Under the pieces are notes generated by a model, which saw only the letters and a list, made by a program, of their open reading frames with translations, made no database searches and had not been told where the DNA came from. A stretch of 64,000 nucleotides of DNA from Neopestalotiopsis rosae (lineage: Eukaryota; Ascomycota; Sordariomycetes; Amphisphaeriales; Sporocadaceae): contig JALGAS010000004.1 of assembly GCA_023078685.1 (NCBI GenBank), forward strand, positions 2,232,001 to 2,296,000. Reading direction: 5' to 3'. Every line of letters starts with the position of its first letter. The first letter of the stretch is position 1. This document shows positions 11,424 through 21,915 of the stretch, one piece after another. A program made the position numbers and the translations under genes.

Positions 11424-14400
11424 GGTTGTGGGTTTCTGGTCCTACGCAGGACAAAAGTCACTATGTGGGTAGGTTTGATATTTGGCCGGTAACGCAGCTG
11501 TACCGGGTGGAGGGGTCGTTCGTCACAGGCTTGGGTAAGGCAAAGTGACGAAGGTGCTATTTGTCTGTAGTGTTTACAAACTTGGGGGAATAGAGAAGAA
11601 TGACTAGTAGAGTCAAGTTTAGATAGAACGCAGAGAATGTGCGAACATAAGTAGGATATTGAACAGTGACAATGAGTCAGAAAAAAAAAGAGATTCACAG
11701 ACCCAGCGCAATTCCTCCTCGCCTTGCCCACGGCAGCTTTCGAACTTTTTTTCCACCAAAGTCACCACACACAAGCCTCCAAAGGCGCCGCCGACCAACC
11801 CCACACTCCGAGTTCGCGCGCCCTGTAATATACTATGGCTCCGATGGAGGGGCCGATGCAATGCGACGAATGCCGTGGCCGTGTCCACTTATAGCGGCTC
11901 AGAGTGAAGATGATTTCTTTCTATCTTCTGTTCATCTTCTTATTTTTGCTAATAGAGACTCTCGCGATGATAATTGAAGCTTCATTCCCCAAGCAAATGA
12001 CGGCATTGCATGTTGTTTGCAGGTACTGTGGCGCATCTGGGGATAGCCATTTACGGCCATCGGCTGTGAGCCCGTCGGCAGGGGACTGCACTACAATATG
12101 CACCACTACTGTACGGCCGTACGTCACACTTGTGGAAACTAGAGCCCCTCAACCCCTCCAAAGACGTTGACAGGAGAGAAACCCCTGGCTGAACCTCTCT
12201 TAGTCATTTAGAAACAGACAACTATGGTTGGTCCAATAGACTACAATTATATGCCGATTCCATCACGGCGCATTAATATACGCCACGGCTCGCCAATACA
12301 GGTTATAGCTATCAAGGCCCCTCGCTATATAGCTGAATCGGCATCTCGTCTGGAATGACCCAGCAATGCTAGCAACAATGAACTACAATGGGCTTTGGAT
12401 TCGAATAGTTTCAACAATCATGAATTTTATGGCAGGATATGAAAGACGTGGAATATTATTACCTGATAACGTAAAATTGTCTAGGAAAAGGAGAAAAGTG
12501 TCATGAAATAGAAGACACGGACCATATCTTGTGACTCATGAGCATGGGTGCATCGTATACACAGTGGCACGCGTAAATTAGGTTATCAAGTAACACAATT
12601 CAGGAACCGTCTTGTCTGTGCGAGATACTCGATATTGAGTCATAATTATCGTCTCGCCCAGGTAATTGCGGTGTATCGTGACGGTATGGAAGACATGACT
12701 AACACTTCGTCAGGTAGAACAGCAGACGACAAAATAATAAGAAAGTTCCTAACGACAGATATGTAGTTATAATAACCAAGCAGAAGTCTGCGCACGAATA
12801 TTATCAAACCTGCATTTCTCTCCTGTTATACCCGGTTCCGTATTTTATGATATTTTCAAATAAAACTTATTCTGGAAGGAAAAAAAGGGAACTGCTTGTT
12901 TTCGAGGAAGTTTTTTATATACAATTATTCACACATTCTACCAGCTTCTGGCAAGTCGAATATTGTCCATTCTTTTCCAATTAATGAAGGTCCCACAAAT
13001 TCTACCCGCGGCAGCCGGCTTGGTTCGAAAAGATGCTTGCGAGGTTCCATCTGGGTAACAAACCCGCAAAGGTTGATTTCTGTAGTGCCCATGCCAATAA
13101 TAAATCTAAGTCCCAGCCTCCTTTCTTCTTTGATCGCTACTACACGTGTCAAAGTACAGATAATATTCTGAATAGCACAAATTCAATAGAGTATACTGCG
13201 TACTTTGAAGTATTCACAAACAGAGTTCATGAGACTAGCTAGGTTACAATCGTTCCACATCTTCGCTCGTATCTCATACTCATCTGCCTACTCCCTGGGC
13301 ATACGTATCGAAGCTTCAACACCATAGCTTGAACAACGTCTTCTGCAACTTGTTACATCATGGTATATTGATGTTCAAGTTGATAAGTATCGCCATAATC
13401 ATACTTCCAGCCTTTCCTAGTTATAGAACGTAGCTGGTGCAGCAGGCCGAGATTTGAAACAAAGTGTACAAGAAAAATCAAATTCCCAGCTGAGGCTGGA
13501 ACCGGGACAATTCGGCTGCGCATATTAGTCAACTTATTTCGACGGAGTTCATTGAGATCGTACACAGATCCACCTCAGCACGCTGTTGCCACCTTCCAGC
13601 ACAGGAGATGAGGTACGGTCGAGAGAACACATTATACACGATAGGAGTCGAAGTAGATAAGGCCCGCCGAGCAGGGATCAATGATCGTTGGTGTATCTTG
13701 ATGTAGCGTTGTTGAGACTGGCTTCTCTGAAAGAGATGAAAGAGCAATTCTGAGCTCCTTTGGGGTGTTTCTTTCGTTCGAATACAACTTTTGACTGTTT
13801 ACTTGTCATGAAGAGTATGACAGAGAATGCGGCAGCTCGAAGGAGCGGGGAATGAGTTCTATCTTCACCGACATGGAAGCTCGAAGAAGCTACCCATACT
13901 CAACCAATCGAACATCTGCCCGCATCTGTCAGGCTGAGATGACTGGCGGTCTCGTTCATGTTGCACAATACTCATCGTGATCTCTGCCGTCATGGCGCAC
14001 TGGCCGATAGGGACACATACAAGAGGACTGAGGCTTGGATAACAAGCACCTTGCCCTGAAGGGAACCAACGACAGGCTTCTCATCGGAACTGCTGTCACA
14101 TGGACCTTCGTGGGAGATGGTCAAATTACAGGAGTCATGTTATTGGTAGTTTAGATACGGTAAGATTTGCCGAGCACTCGCGAGCATGTCTAAGTAGAAA
14201 TCATCCGAAACACTTCCATTGTATCATTGTCCACACCATCACTTCATACTCCCTGGACATGTAGACTGAAGCTTGGGCCCCTGATTATATCAGCTATTAA
14301 TTGCACTGGGTCCGGAGTCTGCTTTAGTTGGACTGACCACGATAGTGACAGTTGATCTTGCCCAAATCCAACCAAAGTGCTTGTACCTCCTTCTAGCGGC

Positions 14401-14473
14401 GCTCTTTGTAAAACTGAACAAGACCGCGAGAGTTGTTGACCATTCATCTGGAGAGAGTCGAAGCTGGGGACGT
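11424..14473. other. Large, partly AT-rich intergenic region
   Basis: About 3 kb. The first part is the leu4 promoter. Bases about 12200-13400 are clearly AT-richer than the neighbouring genes and hold only short frames. A 75-codon minus-strand frame at 12925-13152 looks protein-like but is isolated. No transposon ends or RNA genes recognised. Confidence 0.5.
11673..11679. promoter_or_regulatory. Gcn4/CPC1-type site (TGAGTCA) upstream of leu4
   Basis: Perfect palindromic TGAGTCA, the binding site of the fungal general amino-acid-control bZIP factor, 250 bp upstream of the leu4 start codon. This is the expected distance and target class. No Leu3-type CCGG-NN-CCGG site was found nearby. Confidence 0.6.
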
Positions 14474-16534
14474 TCATTGTAAAGCTTCCCATGATGATGA
14501 CCATGCCATCGAATGGGACTAAGTTACATCAATCTCTGTTGACACCGTTACCGAATCATGACTCACCTCATTAGGTAGGGCGAGCGACGCTAATAATTCT
14601 TGATGTTGACCGACATGTTGCTGGTATTGGACTTCTGTCGTCAGCTTCTCAAGACAAAGTGGGCAATATATCTCATGGAATGCTGCTCCCGGTCGTTCAC
14701 CCAACTCGATGAGAGTATTGAGATGTTTATCTGCGAGATTAGCATGCCGTCCTCGCAGGTGCTGCTCCAGATCTGCTGCTTGAGTAAAGGACATCGCGCA
14801 ACCTGCGGTGCACACCCATCCCATCCAATGGTTGTGGCGAACATGCGAGATCCACTCTTGATCACTCTTGTATAGTCTTTCCGGGTCTGGACAGTCGGTT
14901 TCGACACACATATATGGTCGAAGGTCTGAGAAGAAGTGTCTCCTAGTCATAGCTTTAGTTCGTATTGTTTCGAGGACCAGCTGGATTGGAAAGACCTACT
15001 TCCAATCTGCAACGTTGATGTAAGCATTTGTCCAGCATAGTGGGCACCGCGAAGGGAATGACTGTTCTGAGTCTGGATCTAACAAATTTCCCGATTCTGT
15101 AAGCGGGCCGGAATCGTCACTGTCAGATGTTGGCCCTGTTGGTATCCTTCGAAGTTCATATTCGTGTTCAGCCTCCTCTTTCATGCGGCCAGCTAGAAGG
15201 AGGGCTACTCTGCTTGGGCCGGTGCTGGTTTGGGTATTTGAGTACAAATTTTCAGATGCTGGGAGTCCGTTTGTTACATTTGATGCGGACACCAAAGACT
15301 CGTGCGATTGTTGTTTCTTGGGAGAATCCATATATATATCTTCTTCCATTCCCCTGGTTATACCCGAAGGTGAGTCGCTGGACTCCAGCGTGTTTGAAGC
15401 AAGACCTGGGGTATATGTCGTTGCAGACAAGACTTCAGTACGTATATACGGTTGTGATTTGCCAGAGACAGGATTCGTCTGAATATTCTCATATTCTTCT
15501 TTCCTATAGCCGAGATATGCACGTCGTACTGAGATAGCATTTGTTAGCCTCTCCACGAGGTCCTCTCTGATGTTTGCGTGTTTCGCTTTTATAAGCTGAA
15601 GGTCTTGAGATACGTTCTTCGTCCTGTCGGCTGTGGCATTATGGATAATCTGGTCATGAGGTGCCGGGTCCCCGATAACGTCTGAGAGCCTGTACAGACA
15701 ATCGACGATATGATTAATATCTGCAATGATTGGTTCGAGCTCTTTCCAGCTAGGCAACGGCAACATAGGAATAAATGCTGCATTTTTCGCGATTTGCTGC
15801 GCCGACGGTCCCGCATCACGACTCATGATTCCAGAAACTTCGAGGACCTTATCAGTATTATGGTACGACTTGATCAATTTCTGTCTCTAGAAGAGTCGAA
15901 GAAATCGTTTCTTACCGTCACGCAAAGACCCATCCAGCTCACTCAAAAGGGAAATGACCTGCTTTGAAACATTGGACGCATCTCTGAGGCGATAGTCCAA
16001 CGAGCTAAGCCCGTTTTTGTATGTACCCATATTGGTATACCATATCTTGTATCTGTCAAATGATTCTGATACTCCAGGGGGAGTCGTGTCGAAATCCGTG
16101 CTAGCACGAGGATGAGGTCCCAGTAGTTCACTTTCCTTTGGTAGGAGCGGTAGAATTGAACAGAATAATTTTGTGCAGTCCTGAATGGCATCTGCAATTG
16201 AAAGAGGTCCGACCTTGTGTGTGGTTTCCCCAGCGTTGGTGGCAGGACCTGCAATTACTAAGAGTTTCTCCAGCCAGCTCTATTTCATATTTATATTTAG
16301 TTCAATGAGATTGATACCAAGGACCTTAGCTCCATTGGCAGTGATAATACTCGAAATACTCACAGTTGGAGCGCTCCGGTCATGCTGACCAGGGAATTGT
16401 GAGGTAGAAGCAACTGATCTTGACTTGTCTGAGCCGTAGGCATTGAAATTGCCATGTCTTTCAATTAGACCGTCTGAGTCCGAATCCAAATTCCCAGGAT
16501 CACTAGCATCTTCGAATGGGCCAGAGAAACTCAT
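14474..16534 (-). CDS. Fungal C2H2-type zinc-finger protein of unknown function
   Basis: Proposed exons 16534-16364, 16279-15916, 15837-15000, 14942-14567 and 14518-14474, about 597 residues. The start MSFSGPFEDASD is followed by a helical region with KIWYTNMGTYKNG and SSLDYRLRDASN, a signature seen at the N-terminus of many fungal-specific proteins. Next comes CLYRLSDVIGDPAPHDQ, then a Ser-rich linker. The Cys/His region has SRCPLCW, RPYMCVETDC, VRHNHWMGWVC, HLRGRHANL and IYCPLCLEKL with HVGQHQELL. Splice phases agree, but the second intron (15838-15915, GTAAGA donor, weak CGAAG acceptor) and the last short exon are uncertain. Reading straight through the second intron meets one in-frame TAG. 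It shares a promoter with the divergent DUF7580-type gene. Function unknown. Confidence 0.72.
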
Positions 16535-16843
16535 TATCGTAGCCACATGTAAGTTTGTGAGATATCCTTGTGACGGTGATCGGAAACTAAGCTTCGATCA
16601 TCGAATGGTCCTGGAACGGATTTTGAGGTGAAATCTGGGGAACAAATGCTCAGAATTCAGGTTGTGCGTATTTGAGGAAGACCATCCCCAAAAGTGAACC
16701 AATAGTTGCACTGCCCGCATGCATGGGCATAAGGCTGAGGTGAGGGGCTACCTTGATTGAAGCGAGAGTCACTGGCGAAGACGTATGTTGAATCATGCCT
16801 GCCATACTTTCAAGTACAGCGACAACTTCTGCTTCACAACATA
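16535..16843. promoter_or_regulatory. Bidirectional promoter of the C2H2 / DUF7580-type pair
   Basis: Only 309 bp separate the two divergent start codons, so the promoters must overlap. No specific operator was recognised. Confidence 0.5.
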
Positions 16844-18560
16844 ATGTCTGGATTCGAAGTCGTCGGTGTAGTGCTTGGGGCGATCCCCTTAATACTCGAG
16901 GTCATCAAGATGTACCGATCAACGGCGAGTCATATACAGGAGGTGAAAACTCTCGGGCGATGCTTAGAAACAGAACATCTCATTCTTTACAATACTTGCG
17001 AGAAGCTGTTAGTCAGTATTGTTCCAGTCGCGAGAATCGAGGAGTTTCTCAAGGATCCATTCGGGCCTTTGTGGAGAACTCAAGAGGCCCAAGTTCTGCT
17101 TCAGCGACGACTCTGGAAGTCGTACAAAGTTTTTGAACAAACGGTGCAAGAAATGAAGCGCGCTGTCAAAGAATTGGGAGATATCTTTGGAATGGGCTCC
17201 CTGATTGAGGTATATCCAACTTATTGTGTATGCGAACGGATTACTAATAACCTCCAAGGAAGGCTTCTTCAGCGACCAATTCAGGTTCAGAGGTGGTCTC
17301 GGTGGTAGACTCAAATTGTATCTGAAGAAAACTCAAATCCGGGATCTGCAAAGCATCATAAAAAACGGCAACTCCACTATCACGAAGCTGCTCACGATAA
17401 ACGTAGACCAGGAAGTCGAGAGGGCGCGGCAGAGTCAATCTCGTAGCCGATATCTCAAAATTATGCAAGAGTGCTCAAGCAATGCTCTGGCAGCATTGGA
17501 ATCTAGCATCTGCTGTCGATGTCTCAGTGGGCACTGCCTCAACCTGAAGCTGCCTCTCCTTTCTACCTACCCAACGCCAGCGGATAATGACGAGGACATT
17601 GCCAAGGGCGTCATCTTTGAGGTTACTTTTGCTCCCGCCCTCTGGCTGCCTAAAGGGTCTTATTGGAAAGATTTGGAGCTTCAAACCTATACATGGGAAC
17701 AGCATAAGCTCGGACGAGCAGCAGCACCACCAACACCCACGCAGAAGAATAAACAAACCACTAGGTCTCTCATTCCACCACTCTCTCCTGAGCCGATGAA
17801 AATAACGAATTTGTGCCACGAACTTGACCCAGCATGCAATATACATTCGCAGATTGAGGACTATGGGCTCATAAAGGCGGAGCCCCCACTGGGCTATCAT
17901 TCTTTTCGCGTATTGTCAGGACGACGTGTCTCCGTATCCCGCAACTGGTCTGAAGAGTCACTGGAAACTCTGCTGTCCTCCGGACCAAGGTATACGCTTA
18001 GGTGGAGATTCCGACATACGCAGATTCTCGCCGCAAAAGTCGCCTCAGGTGTATTGCAGTTCTCAGAGTCGCGGTGGCTTCCTGCGTTGCTTACAAGTGA
18101 GGATATTCAGTTTATGGATAATGGGGACTCTTCCTCATTTGAGCATCCATTCATGAGCAAGCAGCTGCCTATACACCAAGCAACAAAGCGTGCTTCAGGT
18201 ATACCTCATGAAATGTTGTTCAGTCTCGGCATTATGCTACTCGAGGTGGCCTTGGGCAAAAGCCTGTGTTATCTGAGTGACACAGATGGCAGGGAGTTAC
18301 TGGCGTGGCGTAGGCCCCGTCCCATAGCTGACAGGGACCTGCTAGACGACTATGAGCTCGCTATCAAGCATTTGAACCAGGTCGAGCAGGCAATGGGAAC
18401 GCACTATGCACAGGCTGTGAGACACTGCCTGAAATGCGAATTCATGTCTCCGGTACTCGATTTGGGTCAGGATGAATTTAGGGAGGAGGTCTATCGAAAA
18501 GTTGTTGCGCCTCTGGAGGAGAATGTATCCGGCCTGAACATGAAATTCAAGGCGTCCTAA
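16844..18560 (+). CDS. DUF7580-type fungal protein (kinase-like, function unknown)
   Basis: Two exons (16844-17209 and 17259-18560) give 555 residues. The intron has a GTATAT donor and a TTACTAATAAC branch site. The N-terminus MSGFEVVGVVLGAIPLILEV is the standard opening of this fungal family, where a hydrophobic helix precedes a helical bundle. The C-terminal half carries degenerate kinase-like features: RVSVSRNWSEESLETLLSS, RWRFRHTQILAAKVASGVLQF and, later, HEMLFSLGIMLLEVALGKSL. The catalytic HRD and DFG motifs are not seen, so it is probably not an active kinase. A lead upstream frame exists, but the family start is at MSGFEVV. Relatives are highly expanded in filamentous fungi and often sit near NLR or heterokaryon-incompatibility-like genes; that role is inference here. 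Confidence 0.75.
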
Positions 18561-18669
18561 TGTACATTCGAAATGTCCCTTTGAGAACCTCTATACTGGT
18601 AGTAAGTCATAGCACAAATAATATGTAGCTATCACTGGGATAGCGACGGCGACGGCGACCAGACACCCC

Positions 18670-19188
18670 TTAACTCCTCCTCACTCCATCCTGCACCAAA
18701 GGCTTCATGGAAGAAAAAGCATACCGCGCAATCTTCCACCCCTTCTCACCCTCCTTGCGCATAATAAACAACTCCTGATTAGAATGACTCTCACTAACCC
18801 CAGTAGCCAGCATAGTCTTTGTCCCCTGGGCCGTAGTGCGCGCAAAAGCCCATTCACCAGGACTAGTAACCACGACCTCGTCGACATCAAACTCGATCGT
18901 CAGCTGCACGCTGGCGAAAATACGGCTGTAAGACTCGCGCAGCGCCGCCGTGCCCGCGGACGGGGGGAAGTGCGGCGCCAGGATCACGCCGTCGGACGTG
19001 TACAGCGATACGGCCTCTTCCACGTTGCGGCTGGCTAGGGCGGCGCCGTAGGCGTGCAGGGTCGAGGTGATGTCTTGTACATCGCTGTTCTCTGACGAGG
19101 AAGACACTATTTCCACCGCCGGTCTCTGGTCAGTTCTGGTTGTATCTCATGTATGTATTCTGCCATGGGTGGCATTGGAAAGCTCACT
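18670..19188 (-). CDS. SnoaL-like / NTF2-fold protein with start codon split by an intron
   Basis: The main exon (19106-18670) encodes an NTF2-fold domain: LHAYGAALASRNVEEAVSLY, the hydrophobic strand DGVILAPHFPPSAG, FDVDEVVVTSPGEWAFART, then SNQELFIMRKEGEKGWKIAR. The frame has no ATG at its natural start: it reads GTG TCT TCC TCG. A GTGAGC donor at 19187 and an AATAG acceptor at 19108-19107 join an A to TG, creating ATG and the product MSSSSENSDVQDITSTLHAY, a normal family start. The protein is then about 145 residues. Such small proteins are either enzymes on ring substrates or simply stress-associated; the substrate is unknown. A strict alternative is a non-ATG start at 19116. Confidence 0.72.
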
Positions 19189-20037
19189 TATTGAATAAAA
19201 GAATTAACGTCTATGCGGGCTGCTCGGGCGTCTGTCGTATGTGCGCTTCCTGATTGCGAGTAATTTACCAAAGTTTGAAGAATATTGGATTGTCGCATGA
19301 AACTTAGAAAGGTACCACTATGGTAGAACGTGTCTCTCCTTATTATATCAACCTCTTCACTTCGCAGGCTCGCATTGGGACAGCACAAGAGTGGGGGATC
19401 GGCTCTATAATGGAGTAGTCTCAAGACTATAAAATCACCATGGTGGGGGTTGGACATGTAAAGAGTGGGAAGCCGAGACCATGACTCAGTTGGTCAATGA
19501 AGACTTGATTTCAACTAGTTCCTATCACAGTGAAAAAGTTCTTTTTGTGCATCAACATGAGATTGTTCGTCTATGTACAAAATAGAGGTGAAGCTATAGA
19601 CAGAATGGAAGAGCTTTTGGTGAAAAGCATTATTTACAGGTTTGAACCAGTGAAAATGGAGATGTAACAAATCTCGTGGTGTACCTCTATATAACAATTC
19701 TGCAGAGGTTGATGCTGGGTGAAAATGCAAATTCCTTCATGAATTCATGCCAAATACGAGAGGGGACTGCCTTGAGGTCAGACCACCATAGATATCTCGA
19801 GCCAACTGCTCATGAGATGATCCTCCAAAGAGTTCCTCAAAAATGATCCGAGACGGCAGAAAGCCTTGAAAAAGTCTCGTCTAGACAAAACGCAATGCCA
19901 GATGTAAAACGCCTTTTGCTCCAATGTATCGCTATTGGCGACCAATTATGCTGGTAGGGGTATCCTGCTTTTTTCTGTTTCCATGTAGGTCTTTGTTGAT
20001 TTGACTCTATCGTGCGCGACTTATGTATAAAACACAA
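19189..20037. other. Intergenic region, no gene seen
   Basis: About 0.85 kb between the SnoaL-like gene start and the ferric reductase stop. Only short frames without motifs. Confidence 0.5.
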
Positions 20038-21915
20038 TCACCACGTAAAACTCTCCTCCACAAAGTCAACGACGGTGCCATCGTCTTGCACAGCCCTTAC
20101 GGCTTCCCGGACATCGTCCGCAAGCGCGCCTGGACCGCAGACGGAAACATATGTGGCACCGACTTGCTCCTCCATTTCCTTCTTCAGGACCGTCATGGTA
20201 TTGGGACGACCTGGGTGCATCTGGACAGTCGAACTGGCAGACTGGATCTCCTTGGGGTTCTTGGGTCGGGTGATGAAGAGCTTGATCTTCAGAATCTCCT
20301 TTCGCCGGGGCATTCGGAGAATCTCGTCAACCCAAGGGCGGATCCATTCTAGACAATCGTAGTCTCGAATAATCCAGATGAGGGTAACCTTGCGGGTAGC
20401 AATAGTGCCTGCATTGAATCCCTCAATGATGGGCTTCAGGTATGAGAGTTGGTGAGTAATACCACTGGCTCCAGCAAAAAGGACGGCGTGGCCGTAGGAA
20501 TCGATCTGGTGGTGGCCGGCGTAGGGACCCTCCATTGAGGCACGAAGGTTGATGGTGGGCTCGCCCGATGCGACAGCCTTGTTGTACAAAGCACGGGTGA
20601 AACCAGTCTGCGCCTGGATAATGAAGGAAACAGATGTAGTACCTCGGCGAATGTCGCGTTCCGTAACCTTTTCCTGGCCATCCTTGCCGTCGAGGCATGG
20701 GAAATGCTCGACCCAAGCAATGGAGAAGGGATGGTTCTCCCACGGGTTGATATCCTTGAAGCGGAGGTAGGCGTGGCTTCCAGGCAGGACATCGAGGTGG
20801 CGAGGCAGGTGCAGAGTTACACGGCAGGCTTCCGAAGGCATTGCCGATACAGATGCCTCAGTGAAGCCTCTGCTGGACCAGTTGTTGTAGACTTGGCGGA
20901 ACATGCGTCCGGCACGGTCGGCGAACCACAAGAGGAAGATGGCAATGACCCAGGGAAGCTGGGGAAGAGTACCAACGTTCGCGGTGACACAGTGAACCCA
21001 GGTGCAAGCAAAGATGATTGCGGCCAGGATAATGTGGACGTTGAGGAAGGTCTCGTAAAAGGCGTGGCGGATGGGACCAAGCGAGAGGACAAGCAGGAGC
21101 ACCAGGGCGATGGTGCCACAGAATCCAGAGGCGATGAAACTCTCAGTAATGAGACGGAGGTTGACACTATCCCATCCTCCGTCGGCGAGTTGCACAATCA
21201 GCCAAGCAATGGTGTGAATGACGGTCTCAATGACAACGACACGACCCATCCATCGGTGGAGTAGATTATAGGTATCGAAACTGATCTTCAGCATACCAAT
21301 CAAGGGGTTGTTGCGGCCAGCCAGGATAATCAGAGGCACCATGTTGACGGCAGCCAGAGTACCGGATCGACCACGAATCTCTGCGCACAAGGCATACTTG
21401 TTGACGGTCAACCACTTGAGGAAGAACATGTAGATCAAGTTGCTGGTGAGGTAGCCTCCGAGAATGATGAAGTGGAGACGGGAGGGCAGCGTGCCAATGC
21501 TGATGGCATTTGAGAGCTTGATCTCACGGTTGTGTCGCTTGTTCCATAGAGGGGCGTAGATGAGATGCTTCTTCAAGGCAGGCATCCAGGACCACTGGCT
21601 GTGCTTCCAGTAGACTTGGTTCTCGCCCGGGACGGACATGGCGGAGACCTGGCGCAGCTTGGACCAGGCAATCTCGGCGAGACGAATGGTTAGGACAATG
21701 AGGCAGAGAATACCAAGACTCCACCAGAGCATCTCCTTGAAGAGCATGTTCACGGTCTGACTGACACCATTCAGGGAATGTGTGTAGGGGTCAATGGTGT
21801 TTGTCGCCGAAGCGGCGCTTTCGGTAGCGGTAGCCATGGCGGTCTCTCTAATGGCTAGAATTGGGGTGGGTGCAAAATCATCGAGTGCGGCGAACCGGCG
21901 TCGCAGGATAGACAT
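20038..21915 (-). CDS. Ferric reductase-like transmembrane protein (FRE family)
   Basis: An intronless 625-residue frame. After a short N-terminus there is a membrane helix (MLWWSLGILCLIVLTIRLAE), then the heme-binding ferric-reductase core with paired histidines in YNLLHRWMGRVVVIETVIHT and FLNVHIILAAIIFACTWVHC. The FAD-binding domain follows with HPFSIAW near residue 397, and the NAD(P)H-binding domain with GHAVLFAGASGI and the C-terminal CGPGALADDVREAVR. Such proteins move electrons from cytosolic NADPH through FAD and heme to reduce extracellular Fe(III) or Cu(II) before uptake; NADPH-oxidase-like roles are the alternative. No siderophore or multicopper-oxidase partner lies next to it. Its upstream side is a 6.3-kb gene-free region. 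Confidence 0.93.
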   Translation of the reverse strand: MSILRRRFAALDDFAPTPILAIRETAMATATESAASATNTIDPYTHSLNGVSQTVNMLFKEMLWWSLGILCLIVLTIRLAEIAWSKLRQVSAMSVPGENQVYWKHSQWSWMPALKKHLIYAPLWNKRHNREIKLSNAISIGTLPSRLHFIILGGYLTSNLIYMFFLKWLTVNKYALCAEIRGRSGTLAAVNMVPLIILAGRNNPLIGMLKISFDTYNLLHRWMGRVVVIETVIHTIAWLIVQLADGGWDSVNLRLITESFIASGFCGTIALVLLLVLSLGPIRHAFYETFLNVHIILAAIIFACTWVHCVTANVGTLPQLPWVIAIFLLWFADRAGRMFRQVYNNWSSRGFTEASVSAMPSEACRVTLHLPRHLDVLPGSHAYLRFKDINPWENHPFSIAWVEHFPCLDGKDGQEKVTERDIRRGTTSVSFIIQAQTGFTRALYNKAVASGEPTINLRASMEGPYAGHHQIDSYGHAVLFAGASGITHQLSYLKPIIEGFNAGTIATRKVTLIWIIRDYDCLEWIRPWVDEILRMPRRKEILKIKLFITRPKNPKEIQSASSTVQMHPGRPNTMTVLKKEMEEQVGATYVSVCGPGALADDVREAVRAVQDDGTVVDFVEESFTW

